A DNA stretch of 64,000 nt from Ilyonectria destructans (Eukaryota; Ascomycota; Sordariomycetes; Hypocreales; Nectriaceae): positions 2,852,001 to 2,916,000 of the forward strand of contig JAHEWK010000005.1 in assembly GCA_020740775.1 (NCBI GenBank), in the 5' to 3' direction. The notes below the pieces were generated by a model. It was not told the origin of the DNA, ran no database searches, and was given only the letters and a program-made list of their open reading frames with translations. Positions 31,937-43,726 of the stretch are shown piece after piece. Every line of letters starts with the position of its first letter. Position 1 is the first letter of the stretch. Both the position numbers and the translations under genes were made by a program.

Positions 31937-34900
31937 ATGGATCTATCCTGGATTCTCCGCCGACACACCCCCGCCACCCCATCCAGCAGCGAGCCGTTGA
32001 AACATGGCAGGACATTCCGTGTCCGTGGTGTGCCCCTCGCCTGGGACTCCGACACCTTGAAGTCATTCCTCACGGAACATGCCAATACCACCAGCCCAGT
32101 TATCAAATCTCTCGCCGACGAGATTGGTGGTCGCTCTAGCACCGCCACGGTTATCTTCCAGAATGTTCCCGTCCCGCTCCGGACGAAGGCATGGTCCATC
32201 CGGATATCGAGTACGACCGAGAACCAACCCGCTCGCGACCAATACCTTGCGCTCGACGACGACTTCCTCGGCATCACCACACTATACACCCCAAGCCCAG
32301 ATGATCATAAGATCGAGTAAGACATCAGCCGGAAGACGTAGCGTGTGCTGATTTCCTTAGCGTCATTGCATTATCCGGCCTCGGCGGGCACGCATTCGGC
32401 TCGTTTAAAGAAAGAGGCGGTGACTACATGTGGTTACGAGACGCCCTTCCATACGATATCACCCACAACAGCGCCGATACCCCAATAGCGCGGGTAATGA
32501 CTTACGGCTATGAGTCAAGGATTTCGCAGAGTAAGAGCATACAGAACTTGGAGGATCTTGCATCATCATTCCACACAGCCTTAATTGCGCTAGCTAGGGC
32601 CCCAACGACCAAACGGATCATTTTGATTGCCCACAGCTTGGGGGGGTTAATTGTCAAACAAGTGAGACTCTTTACACGTCTGATTATATCTGATATATCC
32701 TAATCCGAATGATAGGCCCTAATATCGCTATCAAAATCGAAGAGCGAGGACGATACGAAGCTTGCTCAAGCAGTATACGGCATTGTGTTCTTTGGAGTTC
32801 CACACGAAGGCATGGATACCAGCTCGCTTATCCCAATGGTTGGTGATGGGCCGAACCGGTTCCTTATCGAGTCAATTAGCCATATCAATTCGCAGATACT
32901 TGGCATCCAACAACGAGAATTCCACACAGCCCTGGGTAGTGAGGGTGACTCGGAGGTTTTCTGCTTTTACGAAACGCTTGAGTCGCCAACCGCTCATCAG
33001 GTTTGTCTCGTCGAATGCCAATATTTGTATAAACTAATGGAGAACAGGATGAGCATGGCAATTGGACAATGACTGGAGCGACTGCAGTTCTGGTCACCAA
33101 GTCCTCTGCTACACATTGTCGTCCGTGGGAAAGCGGCCCGGAGCATATATGTGCTATTGCCCGCACGCACTCCGACATGGTCAAATTTAGGCCTCAGGAC
33201 CATGAGTATGACAATGCTCGCGAGACGCTTAAGGGTCTTGTCCAACGGGCGCTCTCGGGACGGCGTCGGTTCCAAACTTCCCAAACCAATTGTATGTGAG
33301 ATAAACAAATGTTAGTGCTACTGCAGCCCGTGCTAAAACATTATAGTGGTCGTCCGGAATAATGGTGATCCAGATTTTGCTGGGAGATACCAGACTCCCG
33401 GGGGCCCCAAGCGGCAACTTAGCTTTGGAAAAGGTCAAGAGAGTTACGGTGTGGCTCCTAATCAGATGGACATCTCATCCTGGCAGAATCATGGTGAATC
33501 AAGCTCCTCTCGCCCTCCGAAGCGACACAGAGCCTTCCCCAATGACTTCGTCAATATGATTCATGGGCCGCAAAACGGTACGACTGCATCGCACAGTCGT
33601 TACACCATTGCATGGATCTGTGCGCTGTCTATAGATATGGTAGCAGCTCTTGCCATGTTGGATGAGCGCCATGACGACCTGCCTGTTTGTCCAGGCGACA
33701 ATAACATTTACAAGCTCGGCAGCATCAAGCACCACAATATCGTAGTCACGCAGTTACCAACAGCCCAGTACGGGACGAACGTATTATCTCAACTTATCCG
33801 TTCCTTCCCATCGACCCGTTTGGCCTTGATAGTTGGAATTGGAGGCGGAGTGCCGAGCAGAGTGGCGGATATACGATTGGGCGACATTGTTGTCGGAACG
33901 AGGGTGATGCAGTATGATACAGGGAAGATCCTCGGAGATGATCAGGCACAGTTCCCCGCCACTACCACGAGAGCTATCCACCAAACAGCCATGTCACTTG
34001 TATCCAACTTACGTTCAGAACAGGGGTTTGGCTTCAGTCGAGTCCCATCCATCTTGCGGACAAAGCTTGGTGAACGCTCTAGGTTCAGTCGCCCGAGTTC
34101 ACCGGATTGCCTATTCTCCGCGGCGTACGAGCATGCAGAACCAACGCTTGGCTGTGAGGGGTGCGAATGTTCGAAACTAGTACCACGAAGCAAACGGGAT
34201 TCCGACGATCCGGTTGTTCATTATGGTGGGATCGCGTCAGGGAACCAAGTCATGTGTAACGGAGCCATCCGGGACACTGTTGCTCGAGAACTGGATGTCA
34301 TATGCTTCGAAATGGAAACAGCCGGTTTGGGAGATCTCCTTCCTTGCCTTCCAATTCTGGGAATTGGCGATTATGCAGATTCTCATCGGAATATGGAATG
34401 GCAGGACTATGCTGCTGCAGCTGCATCTGCATACGCCAAGGAATTACTGGAGGCTTTGCCTCTGCCCCAAGCGCATGCACAAGCTAAGAATGTGCTTGAT
34501 CCTCGTAAGTTACATCCGTGGTCTTCGGAAGGCTTTCTGATCATCGAGACTTACTTCCAGTGAACAGAGCAAGATATATCAAGTGATCACCGGCAGCGAT
34601 TTCTGGACTCCCTCAAATTTGACCAAATCGACTCTCGCAAATTGAGTATTGAAACTGCTCTCGCCAAAACATGTCAATGGTTTCTCAGCCACCCCGACTA
34701 CCAAGCATGGCTTGATCCCAGGAAATTAACCCAGCACCACGGGTTTTTATGGATACGCGGCAAGCCGGGTGCTGGTAAGTCAACGATTATGAAGTTTTTG
34801 TACCTGAACATGAAGCGCAAAAGTCGGCGCAAGGATGCTATTACCGCCTCCTTTTTTTTCAACGCTCGAGGCGAATACTTAGAGAGATCGATGCCAGGAA

Positions 34901-37104
34901 TGTACCGATCCCTTCTACTCCAGCTGCTTGAAGGGTACCCTGATCTGCAGACAATATTAGACGATGACGACTTGATTTCACGGCGTCATGGCTTCTGCCC
35001 TTCCTTGAATGTCCTCAAGGAGGTTTTTTCTAATGCAGTTTCTAGTCTAGGGCGACGTTCATTCACTTGCTTCGTTGATGCCCTAGACGAGTGTGATGAA
35101 CAACAAGTTGTGGATATGGTTCGATACTTTGAAGAGCTAGCAGAACAATCCACAAATGATGGCATCCTTTTCCGAATTTGTTTCTCCAGTCGACACTATC
35201 CCCACATCGACATACAATCGGGGATCCCACTTACACTGGAGGATCAGTCAGCTCATACTAGAGATTTAGAAACCTACATCTTAAGTCGCCTCCGAATCAA
35301 AGACCTAGCACTTATTGAAGAACTGCGATCTCAACTTCTCGAGAAAGCTGCTGGAGTTTTCCTGTGGGTTGTCTTGGTTGTCGAAATTCTCAACCAAGAA
35401 AACCGAAATGGTCGACTGGCTCTGAGAAAGAGACTCAAGGAAATTCCAAGCGGTTTGAGCAAACTATTCAACAACATCCTGACGCGTGACAAGGAGAATA
35501 TGGAGTATTTCCGGCTTTGCATTCTCTGGATTCTCTACGCAAAGCGTCCTTTGCGGCAAGAGGAGTACTACCATGCTCTCTGGTCTGGTTTGTCTCCAGA
35601 GGGTCTGGTTGATCCCGAAATTCCTGATCTGACTGCCTCAGATGCTACCAACCGTGTCAAGGCATTTGTCATCAGCTCATCGAAAGGACTTGCTGAGATT
35701 ACGAAGTCCAAGCAGCCAACCGTGCAATTCATCCATGAATCCGTCTCAGACTTCTTGGTCAAAGATAAAGGCCTCCAGGAGTTGTGGCCTGATCTTGGGC
35801 TTGACGGGGTGATTCAAAGTCACGAGAGGCTCAAACAATGCTGCAACACTTACATGATGCGTCATCCAGTGCGTATATGTATGGCTACCGTCCATGAGCG
35901 AAATGAAATCCTAAAGGAGTACCCTTTCCTGGAGTACGCCTGTCAGCAGGTTCTCTACCATGCTGACGCTGCGGTGGGTGCGGCGGATGCGATTTCTCAA
36001 CAGAACTTTTTGAGCCACTTTCCTATCCCTTACTGGATCAGCATCGCCAATCTTTTCGAAAAGTTCGAAGTTCATCATTACAGCCCGGATGCAAGTCTTT
36101 TGTATATTCTTGCAGAAAAGGGGTTTTCCAGACTCATCCGCACATTACTCAAAGAAGATCCACGTATTCATTTTCTAGGAGAGCGATACAGGTATCCGTT
36201 GTTTGCTGCTTTGGCCAACGGTGAGAAGGAAGCTTTTGCTGCTCTTCTGGGTCTACCCTCGAACATTCATAACGGAGTCGACATTACAGAGGGCTTAACG
36301 TACAGGGAAGCCATTTCAGGATTCGAAGATTTCACACCACTATCTTGGGCTGCCCAGAATGGCCGGACAGCCATTGTTGAGCTGCTTTTTCAGAAAGAGT
36401 CGGCTATCAATCAGATGGATAAGGGCGGGCAGCAGCCGCTTTCACGGGCTGCGAGGGGCGGTCACGAAGCTATTGTAAGACTGCTTATTGATAAAGGAGC
36501 AGATATCAATGCTCGTGATGCATTCAAGTTTACACCACTTTCACGGGCTGCGGGGGGCAGTCACGAAGCTATTGTAAGACTGCTTATTGACAAAGGAGCA
36601 GATATCAATGCTCGTGATGCATTCAACTCTACACCACTTTCAACGGCTATAGAAGGCGGCCACGATGCTATTGTAAGACTGCTTATCGACAAAGGAGCAG
36701 ATATTAATACTTATGATGGACTCTACGATACACCACTTTCAACAGCTACAAAACGCGGCCACGAGGTTATTGCAAGACTGCTTATTGATAAGGGAGCAGA
36801 TATCAATGCTTGTGGTGGATTTAATGATACACCACTTTCGCGGGCTGTGGGGGGCAGTCACGAAGCTATTGTAAGACTGCTTATTGATAAAGGAGCAGAT
36901 ATCAATGCTCGTGATGCATTCAACTCTACACCACTTTTAACGGCTGTAGAAGGCGGCCACGAGGCTATTGCAAGACTGCTGATTGATAAAGGAGCAGATA
37001 TCAATGCTCGTGATATATTCGACGATACACCACTTTTAAAGGCTGTAGAAGGTGGTCTCGAGGCTATTGCGAAGCTTCTTGTCGACAAAGGAGCAAATAA
37101 ATAG
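31937..37104 (+). CDS. NLR-like protein: alpha/beta-hydrolase, PNP-UDP phosphorylase, NACHT, ankyrin repeats
   Basis: Six exons (31937-32316, 32361-32661, 32716-33000, 33048-33291, 33347-34504, 34568-37104) join in frame to 1634 residues. Residues 127-340 resemble the lipase-like effector of fungal NLRs: VIALSGLGGHAFGSF, nucleophile elbow AHSLGG with Ser219, and VFFGVPHEGMD. Residues 489-775 form a nucleoside phosphorylase-like domain (TIAWICALSIDMVAALAMLD, ALIVGIGGGVPS, CFEMETAGL, GIGDYADSHRNMEWQDYA). The NACHT has its P-loop GKPGAGKST at 854-862 and Walker B FVDALDE at 958-964. Ankyrin repeats run from about 1376 to the end. Such proteins are intracellular sensors that oligomerise and switch on their effector domain. 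Two effector-type domains in one chain is unusual. The intron at 34505-34567 must use the AACAG acceptor; the nearer CCAG would shift the frame into a stop. Confidence 0.85.
36430..37100 (+). repeat. Near-identical 99-bp ankyrin repeats
   Basis: About seven 33-residue units share RLLIDKGADIN almost unchanged. Variation is concentrated in the AFNS-like turn and after TPLS. DNA-level identity between units is also high (for example the GATATCAATGCTCGTGATGC blocks), suggesting recent duplication or gene conversion. Confidence 0.9.
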
Positions 37105-37883
37105 ATAGACTAGCGTAGCCAGACTAGATAGAAGGAATGAAGCGGAAGGAGAGTGTTACCGCCACTTATAGTCAATGACTATCAATACGAAATTGTTTTG
37201 CTTAAATAGGTGACTTGGGTGCAGGTGCAAAGGAGAAGCCCTCTGAGGATGATGCCAGTGAGCATAGCTAGCTAAATGCTCATCATGGATCATTGTGTTG
37301 CTCAACGAAGTGAATTACAGAAAGGTAACCTTAATATATAATGGCCGCAACCCCCCCCCCCCCCCCCCCTCCCAAAAAAAAAAAAAACCCCTTCGCCTGC
37401 AGTAGACCTTCGACCCAGAAACCCTCCGCCCCCGGATGACTCATGCCGAACACCGAGTCTCCTCCAGCAGCTCCAACAGCCACGCCCTGCAATGGCATCG
37501 ACAAGTGGTGGCTTGGGTCTTGGGACTCATGGTCGCGGTGCTAAGGCATCCGGGCTCTGCTTAAGTATTTGAGGTACGGTAGCTGGTTAAAGACCAATAT
37601 GGGCACTGAGTCACATCACACACCGACAGAGTTTTTTTTTTCATTTTTTTTTTCACAAGTTTAAACTGAGTTCACAGGTGTCAGGATTTGAAACCTTGAG
37701 GCTGCTCGACCACCGTTGTGGCCACCTTTGAGGTTGCATATAAGGTTGTGATCTTTTCCTGCGCTGCGACACCCCTTTGTTTAGTAGCATGACGCAAAAG
37801 CAACAACAATAATTACCTCTCGTCTTACGATCTCCTGTTAAGGTGTACCTTATCGACCCTCTTTCCTATCATCGTTGGTGACA
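37105..37883. other. Spacer with homopolymer runs and a SINE-like segment
   Basis: Contains 19 consecutive C at 37351-37369 followed by CCC and 14 A (37374-37387). At 37632-37730 on the minus strand, an A-box-like TGGCCACAACGG and a B-box-like GGTTTCAAATCC are followed by two A-runs. No protein gene is seen before 37884. Confidence 0.4.
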
Positions 37884-39526
37884 ATGACGCCAATCACATT
37901 AATGAAAGCTGACAAGACATCTTGGCACTACTTTCCCCCAGAGGTTCGACTTATGATCCTACAAGTCTTACTGCAGGACGGTTGTAGCTTGGCTGGCTTG
38001 GCTACGGTGTCGCGAGAGTGGCAGCGTATCATTGAGCGGCACAACTTCGCCCGAATCACCCTGACACCGTCACGCCTCGCCGATTTTGGTTCGATTATTC
38101 ACCGTAATCGGGCTCTCGTAGGCTATATATGGCTTTGCTTGGAACTCCGAGAATATGGGTGCGACGAGTGTGCGTCTGAAGAGACAGAGGCGTGGTGCTT
38201 CAGGGAGACGGAGAATATCCTTATTATCACGGCATTCCAGGATCTGTTCTCAACTCTCACCACATGGGAACCACGAGGCAACTTGCTGCTCGATATCAGC
38301 GTTTACTCGCCCAGCGACTCCGAGCATTGCTTCAAATATCTGACATTTGGGCCTGATATTCCTTCCCACGAGTGCGGCCGGGATCGATGCACAGAGCTGT
38401 CGATATTGGCCAAAGTTGACGACCGCCAGCACGGTTGGAATGCTGGCCTTCGATGTGTCGCTCCGGAAAGCACAGCTTTTTACAAAGTCTTCGGGGAAAT
38501 CATGGGCGAAGGGCCGTTCGATGATGAGGAGTCCGAAAACCAATGGTGGCAGTCGCTGCCATTAATCCCGGTAGTAACAGGTGTGCTTCTACGTCAACAG
38601 AACCGCCGACGATGGAAGCCGATCGCGCTGTCGCATATATTTGCCCGTCTTCCCAGACTCCAAGAGATCCACTACGAGCCTTGGAGGGAATGGGACTGCT
38701 ATCCGCAGCGGTTCACAGATGGAAGTGAGTGCTGATGTGTTCGTTTGTCATTCTCTGTCATGTGTTCGCTGCAATGTTGACCGATGACCACCTACTAATC
38801 CTCATCTTTGATGTAGATTACCAAACGCTTCTAAATTCGCTCGATTCTAGCCAGCTACGGAAACTCGTACTCTTCGAGGATTTCAATGAACAGTATCCAG
38901 GTAGTTTTAATAAATTAATTTCTATAGCAACAACCCCTACCGAGATTATTCGAACCCCAACCTTTAGTCTCAGTCGAACGGTCGCCAACACTAGTCTCAA
39001 GCTTGAGCACCTCTCAGCGTCGTTCATGGTGGAAGCCGAATATTTCTTCTATGCTCGTGAACCTTCCTGGGAGTGGCCCAACCTGACTTCGCTTGCGCTG
39101 ACTTCACAGCTGCTCGCGCCCGATGAGAGCCCGGAGAATATTGACGACATGCTCCAGGAAGCGGCAGCAGCGGCCATGAAAATGCCAAATCTTGAAACAA
39201 TGGAGATATGGAACGGACGAGAGGGATTGGCGATGCTCTTCAGGTACCAACAGTCCATTGGGAGCTGGCAGCCATCTGTGATAACCTTGAGAGGAACATG
39301 GGAATTCGCTATGCAGGCTCCTACGATTCGGGCTTGGGAAGCCGTCGCATTTAAACACCATGGCTGCGGGTCCGTTATTGTCAAGGAATTGCTGGATGTT
39401 GGTGTTATCCAGTCCCATGGTGATGCAATCCACCATTTGAAGCTCTCGAGTACGGTAATTCGGCCCGTTTCGTTACGGCAGATTCGGATGGAGCACAGAA
39501 TTCGTGTGGGGGTGGTTGACTGGTAG
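37884..39526 (+). CDS. F-box-like protein of the DUF6546 type
   Basis: Two exons (37884-38724 and 38817-39526) over a 92-bp intron (GTGAGT..GATGTAG) give 516 residues. An N-terminal F-box-like stretch (WHYFPPEVRLMILQVLLQDG) is followed by SLAGLATVSREWQRIIERHN, ALVGYIWLCLELREYGC, TTWEPRGNLLLDISVYSPSD and FARLPRLQEIHYEPWREWD, the order seen in a fungus-specific F-box-like family (DUF6546 from memory). F-box proteins usually recruit substrates to SCF ubiquitin ligases; for this family that is untested. In-frame TTG and GTG lie just upstream, but the ATG at 37884 is the first ATG. It follows the NLR gene; no functional tie is shown. Confidence 0.82.
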
Positions 39527-41086
39527 CTCAATTTCTGTTGTCAGTCTAGGAAGATGGCTTAGTCTGAGACATCCTCCTCACAACAAGCACAAGTGAAAGT
39601 CATACATCTGTCAAGTAGAATGCGAAAACAATACGGGGTGTTTTCTACAGCAGCATGTAACCTCGGCCACAGAGGACGAGGGGGAAGGATTTGTCTATGC
39701 GATGTGCTATTTGAACTACACCGAGCAATTGTTGCTCGTCTAACTACCCATCTGTCTTTCACGCTCGCACACACTCTCCTCCATCCCTCTCTGCGATTCA
39801 ACAAGATTCTGACCTCATCTCCATATTATATACACCAAATTGCCGCCCCCCATGGAGATTCCCGTACTCTATTTAAATAGCAGGATAAAATATTGATCGT
39901 TATATTTAATCTAATAAAAGTATCTATTTTATTATTTTATGTATACTAAGTTTTATTATATACTTTAGGGCCTAGCTTAAAGATCTGTATACTCACCCTA
40001 ACCCTAACCCTTAAGATGGCAATATGCTATACCTTAATGCAGATGAGCGGTGCTGATCCGAGTTCAATACTTTGGATCAGGACTTTGTGCCTTTTACAGA
40101 AGTGTGCGATAGACGTGTCATGAATCTGCCATCGCGCTAGTTACGATACTTGCGGCTACGCAGGAGACTGTTGAGACGGTTCTACAGGAGCCGTGGACTC
40201 TTTAAGTTTCATTTTGTCACGCAAGGGGACCATGGTACGGAGGGCTGAATGAATGCGGCTGTGAGATAGCAATTTAGAACCGGACCTAGATTGATAGGAG
40301 GGTGTTCACTGGTATGGGTTTGTCGCGGAATTCATGTTCTCATAGATGCTGGTGGGGTAGCATATAAGAAGAGGTTCCCGTCTTCTGATTCCTATCACCT
40401 GGCACCTCTGTGTCCTCTCACTTGGGGACGACTGATTAGGATGTGGGTGAAAAGAACTTAATATGGGCCTCAGATACTGGTCCATAGCCTACCCACGATG
40501 GAATATTGACTATCACATATAATATAGGCCGCTGTTACACTATGCATTGGCAGAGTGTTCATTCCACTTTTGCTGTAGCCGTCAAGGTGATATTGACGGG
40601 GGAGGGTACTAATTCATATCACTACTTGCCATGCCCATGAGGACGGTAATGATTATAGTACTGGATATCAAGAGGCCAGGGTGCCCTAGTACACACATAC
40701 CCAGAGGGGGGACTAGAAGCTTAACAGTAAAAAAAATACTAACAATAGTATCAACAATACAAACCATATACCCAGTCCATTTAAAGGTCAACAGTCTACT
40801 CAGACAGACTAAGGTTTCTAGTCCAACTGGTTACCTTTTGCAATACCTCAATGAGCTGCAGCAACAGCTGCACCTTGAAAAAGCTAGATCTGCTGGAAAA
40901 GCTAGATCTTGGAAAAGCTAGATCTGCTGAAAAAATAGTACTGAAAATATATTTCTATTATTTACAGATACTATATAGCTTTCATCTCTCTAATAATGTC
41001 GAGTAAAGCTAAAAGAAAACACCAAATACTCCAACAACTCCTTTGGTATAACAATTCACAACTGCTGGCGACTTCCTAGGCATATT
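39527..41086. other. Intergenic spacer with repeats
   Basis: No gene is supported. It holds the second dispersed repeat (39927-40090) and a short tandem of GGAAAAGCTAGATCT-like units at about 40876-40936. The remainder is AT-rich. Confidence 0.4.
39927..40090 (+). repeat. Dispersed repeat with interstitial telomere-like tract, copy 2
   Basis: Same landmarks as 22672-22835, but with the perfect telomere-type CCCTAACCCTAACCC. Same orientation as copy 1. Confidence 0.7.
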
Positions 41087-42086
41087 TCATTTTATTTCAA
41101 TATAAATATCATCAAAATACCAATCAAGCTCCAAGCCACTTGCATCTGCCAAAATTGAGAAGTAGTACTCTCCTCCTTGGCTTTCGTCAAGTGAAAAGCT
41201 CCACTGCCATGAATACCAGTCCATGCCGAGGGGTATGCCTTTTCCAGGCTTGGCTTCGAAGGCTCTGTCGTTTTTGTTATAGAGCATGATTGTCAAAAGC
41301 CCAAAGTCATCACCCAAGCTCCCGTTGCCTGTAGACATGCTCTGTGCGGAGATGAATATTTGATAGCTGCCTCCTGCCTCGAGAGTGACTTTTGGGTCGT
41401 AACGAAGCTCAACCCTTCCGGAAGTAGTCGCTTCCAAGATTCTAACTGCATTCGACATAATACCAGCTGGCTCTTGAACCCGCTGGATGTCGAAAAAGAA
41501 TGTGTCCTCTTCTGCGGTAATGAGAGTCCAGTCTTCGATATCACCATCAGAAAAGTCGACGTTGAAAACCAAGTGGCCTATGCACTAATTAGCCTCGGTG
41601 TAGGCAAAACAGGGTGCATGATAACTCACCATTGGGCACACAGTTAAAGCATCCCAGCTCATGGAAAGGTGGCCCCTTGCGATCTTGGCTGAATCCCATG
41701 TTGGAAATTTGAGTGGAAAAGAGCTGGCACCAGCTATCCATGTAGGAAAAGGTCACACATCCTGTTCTCCTGAAGCAGAGGTCGGCGCATGAATCAAGAT
41801 CAGCTGCGGAAAGCGAGAATTCCCATGCTCCGTCATGGTTGGTAATATAGCCGTGAGCGCCGCAAACTCGATTGCTCGGGGCAGGGTTCTTCCCGTTGCA
41901 GATATCACCAGAGTATCCGAGGGACGGGGTCGCATCGTATGAAGCAGAGGTGGTCCCAGATGTAGGTGTGGTTGTTTTGGAGGGAGACAGGTCGCTTGGA
42001 GTGACCGAGGCGCTGGGTTTGCATGGCTTCGCGTTCGCTGCTCCGAGAACGAAGAACGCGAAGAAAGCAATTGACTGGGACAACAT
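41087..42086 (-). CDS. Secreted PAN/apple-like protein with C-terminal carbohydrate-binding-like domain
   Basis: Two exons (42086-41630 and 41577-41087) over a 52-bp intron give 315 residues. A signal peptide (MLSQSIAFFAFFVLGAANA) is followed by a Ser/Thr/Pro linker, then a cysteine-rich PAN-like region (ICNGKN..CGAHGYI, LDSCADLCFRRTGCVTFSYM, WCQLFSTQISNMGF, LGCFNC). The C-terminal 160 residues form a likely beta-sandwich (VFNVDFSDGDIEDWTLIT; GGSYQIFISAQS; DWYFDDIYIEI) that resembles CBM4/9-type jelly rolls. It is probably an extracellular or wall protein binding glycan or protein ligands; no enzyme motif is visible. Such proteins are common in plant-associated ascomycetes, but the role is not known. 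Confidence 0.75.
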
Positions 42087-43726
42087 GGCAAAGACGCTAG
42101 AAAGTGACTGTGTACAGAATGTTTATTGAATGAGACGTGATTCATGGCAGTACACCTCGTCTCTTTAATACTATACCATCACTTGCCCGTCTCAGACTCT
42201 CCATGTCAGCGGGGACCGTACATCAGTCCCGGTGTGATCGGCGACCGTCAACATAGCTTGTATGCGTAGGCCATGCGGTGTTCACTGTGTGCATATGGCA
42301 GAATTGACGGAATATGCCAGTTATCTCCACTTTCTTGCGTAGGAGTCCAAGGACTGGCTTGTAGTTGCACTGATATCGCTTGAAACCTGGTGAGCGGGAG
42401 GGTGAAGGATATGTGGCGCTGTCGCTTATTATTACAATTAGCACCATTGATGCCTGTCAAGGATTTTTCTGCTGAATTAAATCAGGTCAAGGGCACCAAG
42501 TAAGCTGACTATTTAGGCTGTCGGCCCTACTACCAAGCCGCTGGTAGGGCTGATTGGCCTCCAACAATGATATCAAGTCGCCGACCACCAGCAGGTCGCC
42601 GAGGAATCCCGAGACAGCAAAGGGATACTACTACCTGCATAAAAGGAGTCAATCGGGAAGGATGGAGATCCCAGCAGCTATGAAGGAAATCTGGGAGGCC
42701 GCAAAGCAGGTCCCCGAGAACAGCTCGATCGGCATGTAAGCGCTTGCGGCGTCTTGACTTCGCCTTGAAGCCTTCCCGATGAGACTGGTTAGTTGTGGCG
42801 CAGCCTAGAAATAGTTTTACACTCCGGACAGTTCAACACGGTTGGATTAATTACTCAAATCTGCACAACGGTACCGGTGGCAGTGCAATGCATTGATCCA
42901 GTGTGTGCTTTGGAGTCTGCTGGGATGCAGAAGTCATGCCCACAATCCGGGAATGTAGTGAACGGAGAAATAATAATAATAAAACCGTGATGGTGAGAAT
43001 TGATGCGTGTGGGGAATTGACGATGAAGATAAATATGCAGATCCACGAAACCGATAAATTCACCATCAATAGCCACTACCGCACCTCTATCCAGTGTTGA
43101 GCTTTAAGTAGCGCTCAGTTCCTCCGCTCCTTCGCGGTTTCTTTTCCGTGAATGGTCTCGAAGTGCGTGCTCCACGTCATTGTCACTGATCTTCGCAACG
43201 GACATGATCAAAAATATGTTAAAGCTGTGTGTGGGAGTGTAAGGCTCGTGATAAACATTGTTCAACAATGGTATATTTCTAGTGAATTTTGTTAGCCATC
43301 ACTACTGGCCATGACCCATGGGTGGGACGGCCATCAGTCAGTACCAGAGGAGCTCGAAAACAAATCGGGGCTAGGCTAAAGGACTCCTCAGCCCACCCAT
43401 CGCCGTAGGAGGCTCGGTTTCAGAGACGACGGCAAGGGCAATCAATATCCTAGGCGGAGAGATCGCATTCACAACAAGACATTTTTTATCCAAGCAACGT
43501 ACGAAAAATTTCACGTCGGTGCGATTAAATGCAATCAAACCATGTAGAACTTGACCGAATTTACGGCTCGATGCCAGGTATAAAACTAAATAATTTTCTC
43601 AGAATCGCCAGCGTTCAGCCCAGTCTATGCCGCCCAACCTCATTACATGTACGAATAAATAAATCTAGAATTCCAGTGCGATGGTATCGAATGTGGGTTT
43701 CTTTGGGACTGAATTAAGCGTGCTTC
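42087..43726. other. Intergenic spacer, no supported gene
   Basis: A 61-codon open frame (42554-42739) starts with TTG and reads IPAAMKEIWEAAKQVPENSS. It may be an exon remnant but matches nothing I recognise. The rest shows no gene or RNA. Confidence 0.35.

Noticed and set aside
34561..34586. Apparent frameshift between PNP and NACHT parts of the NLR
   Set aside because: Using the AACAG acceptor ending at 34567 instead of CCAG at 34560 restores the frame, so no break is needed.
37620..37730. Functional tRNA gene
   Set aside because: B-box is degenerate, box spacing too short and no proper anticodon arm; kept only as a SINE-like candidate.
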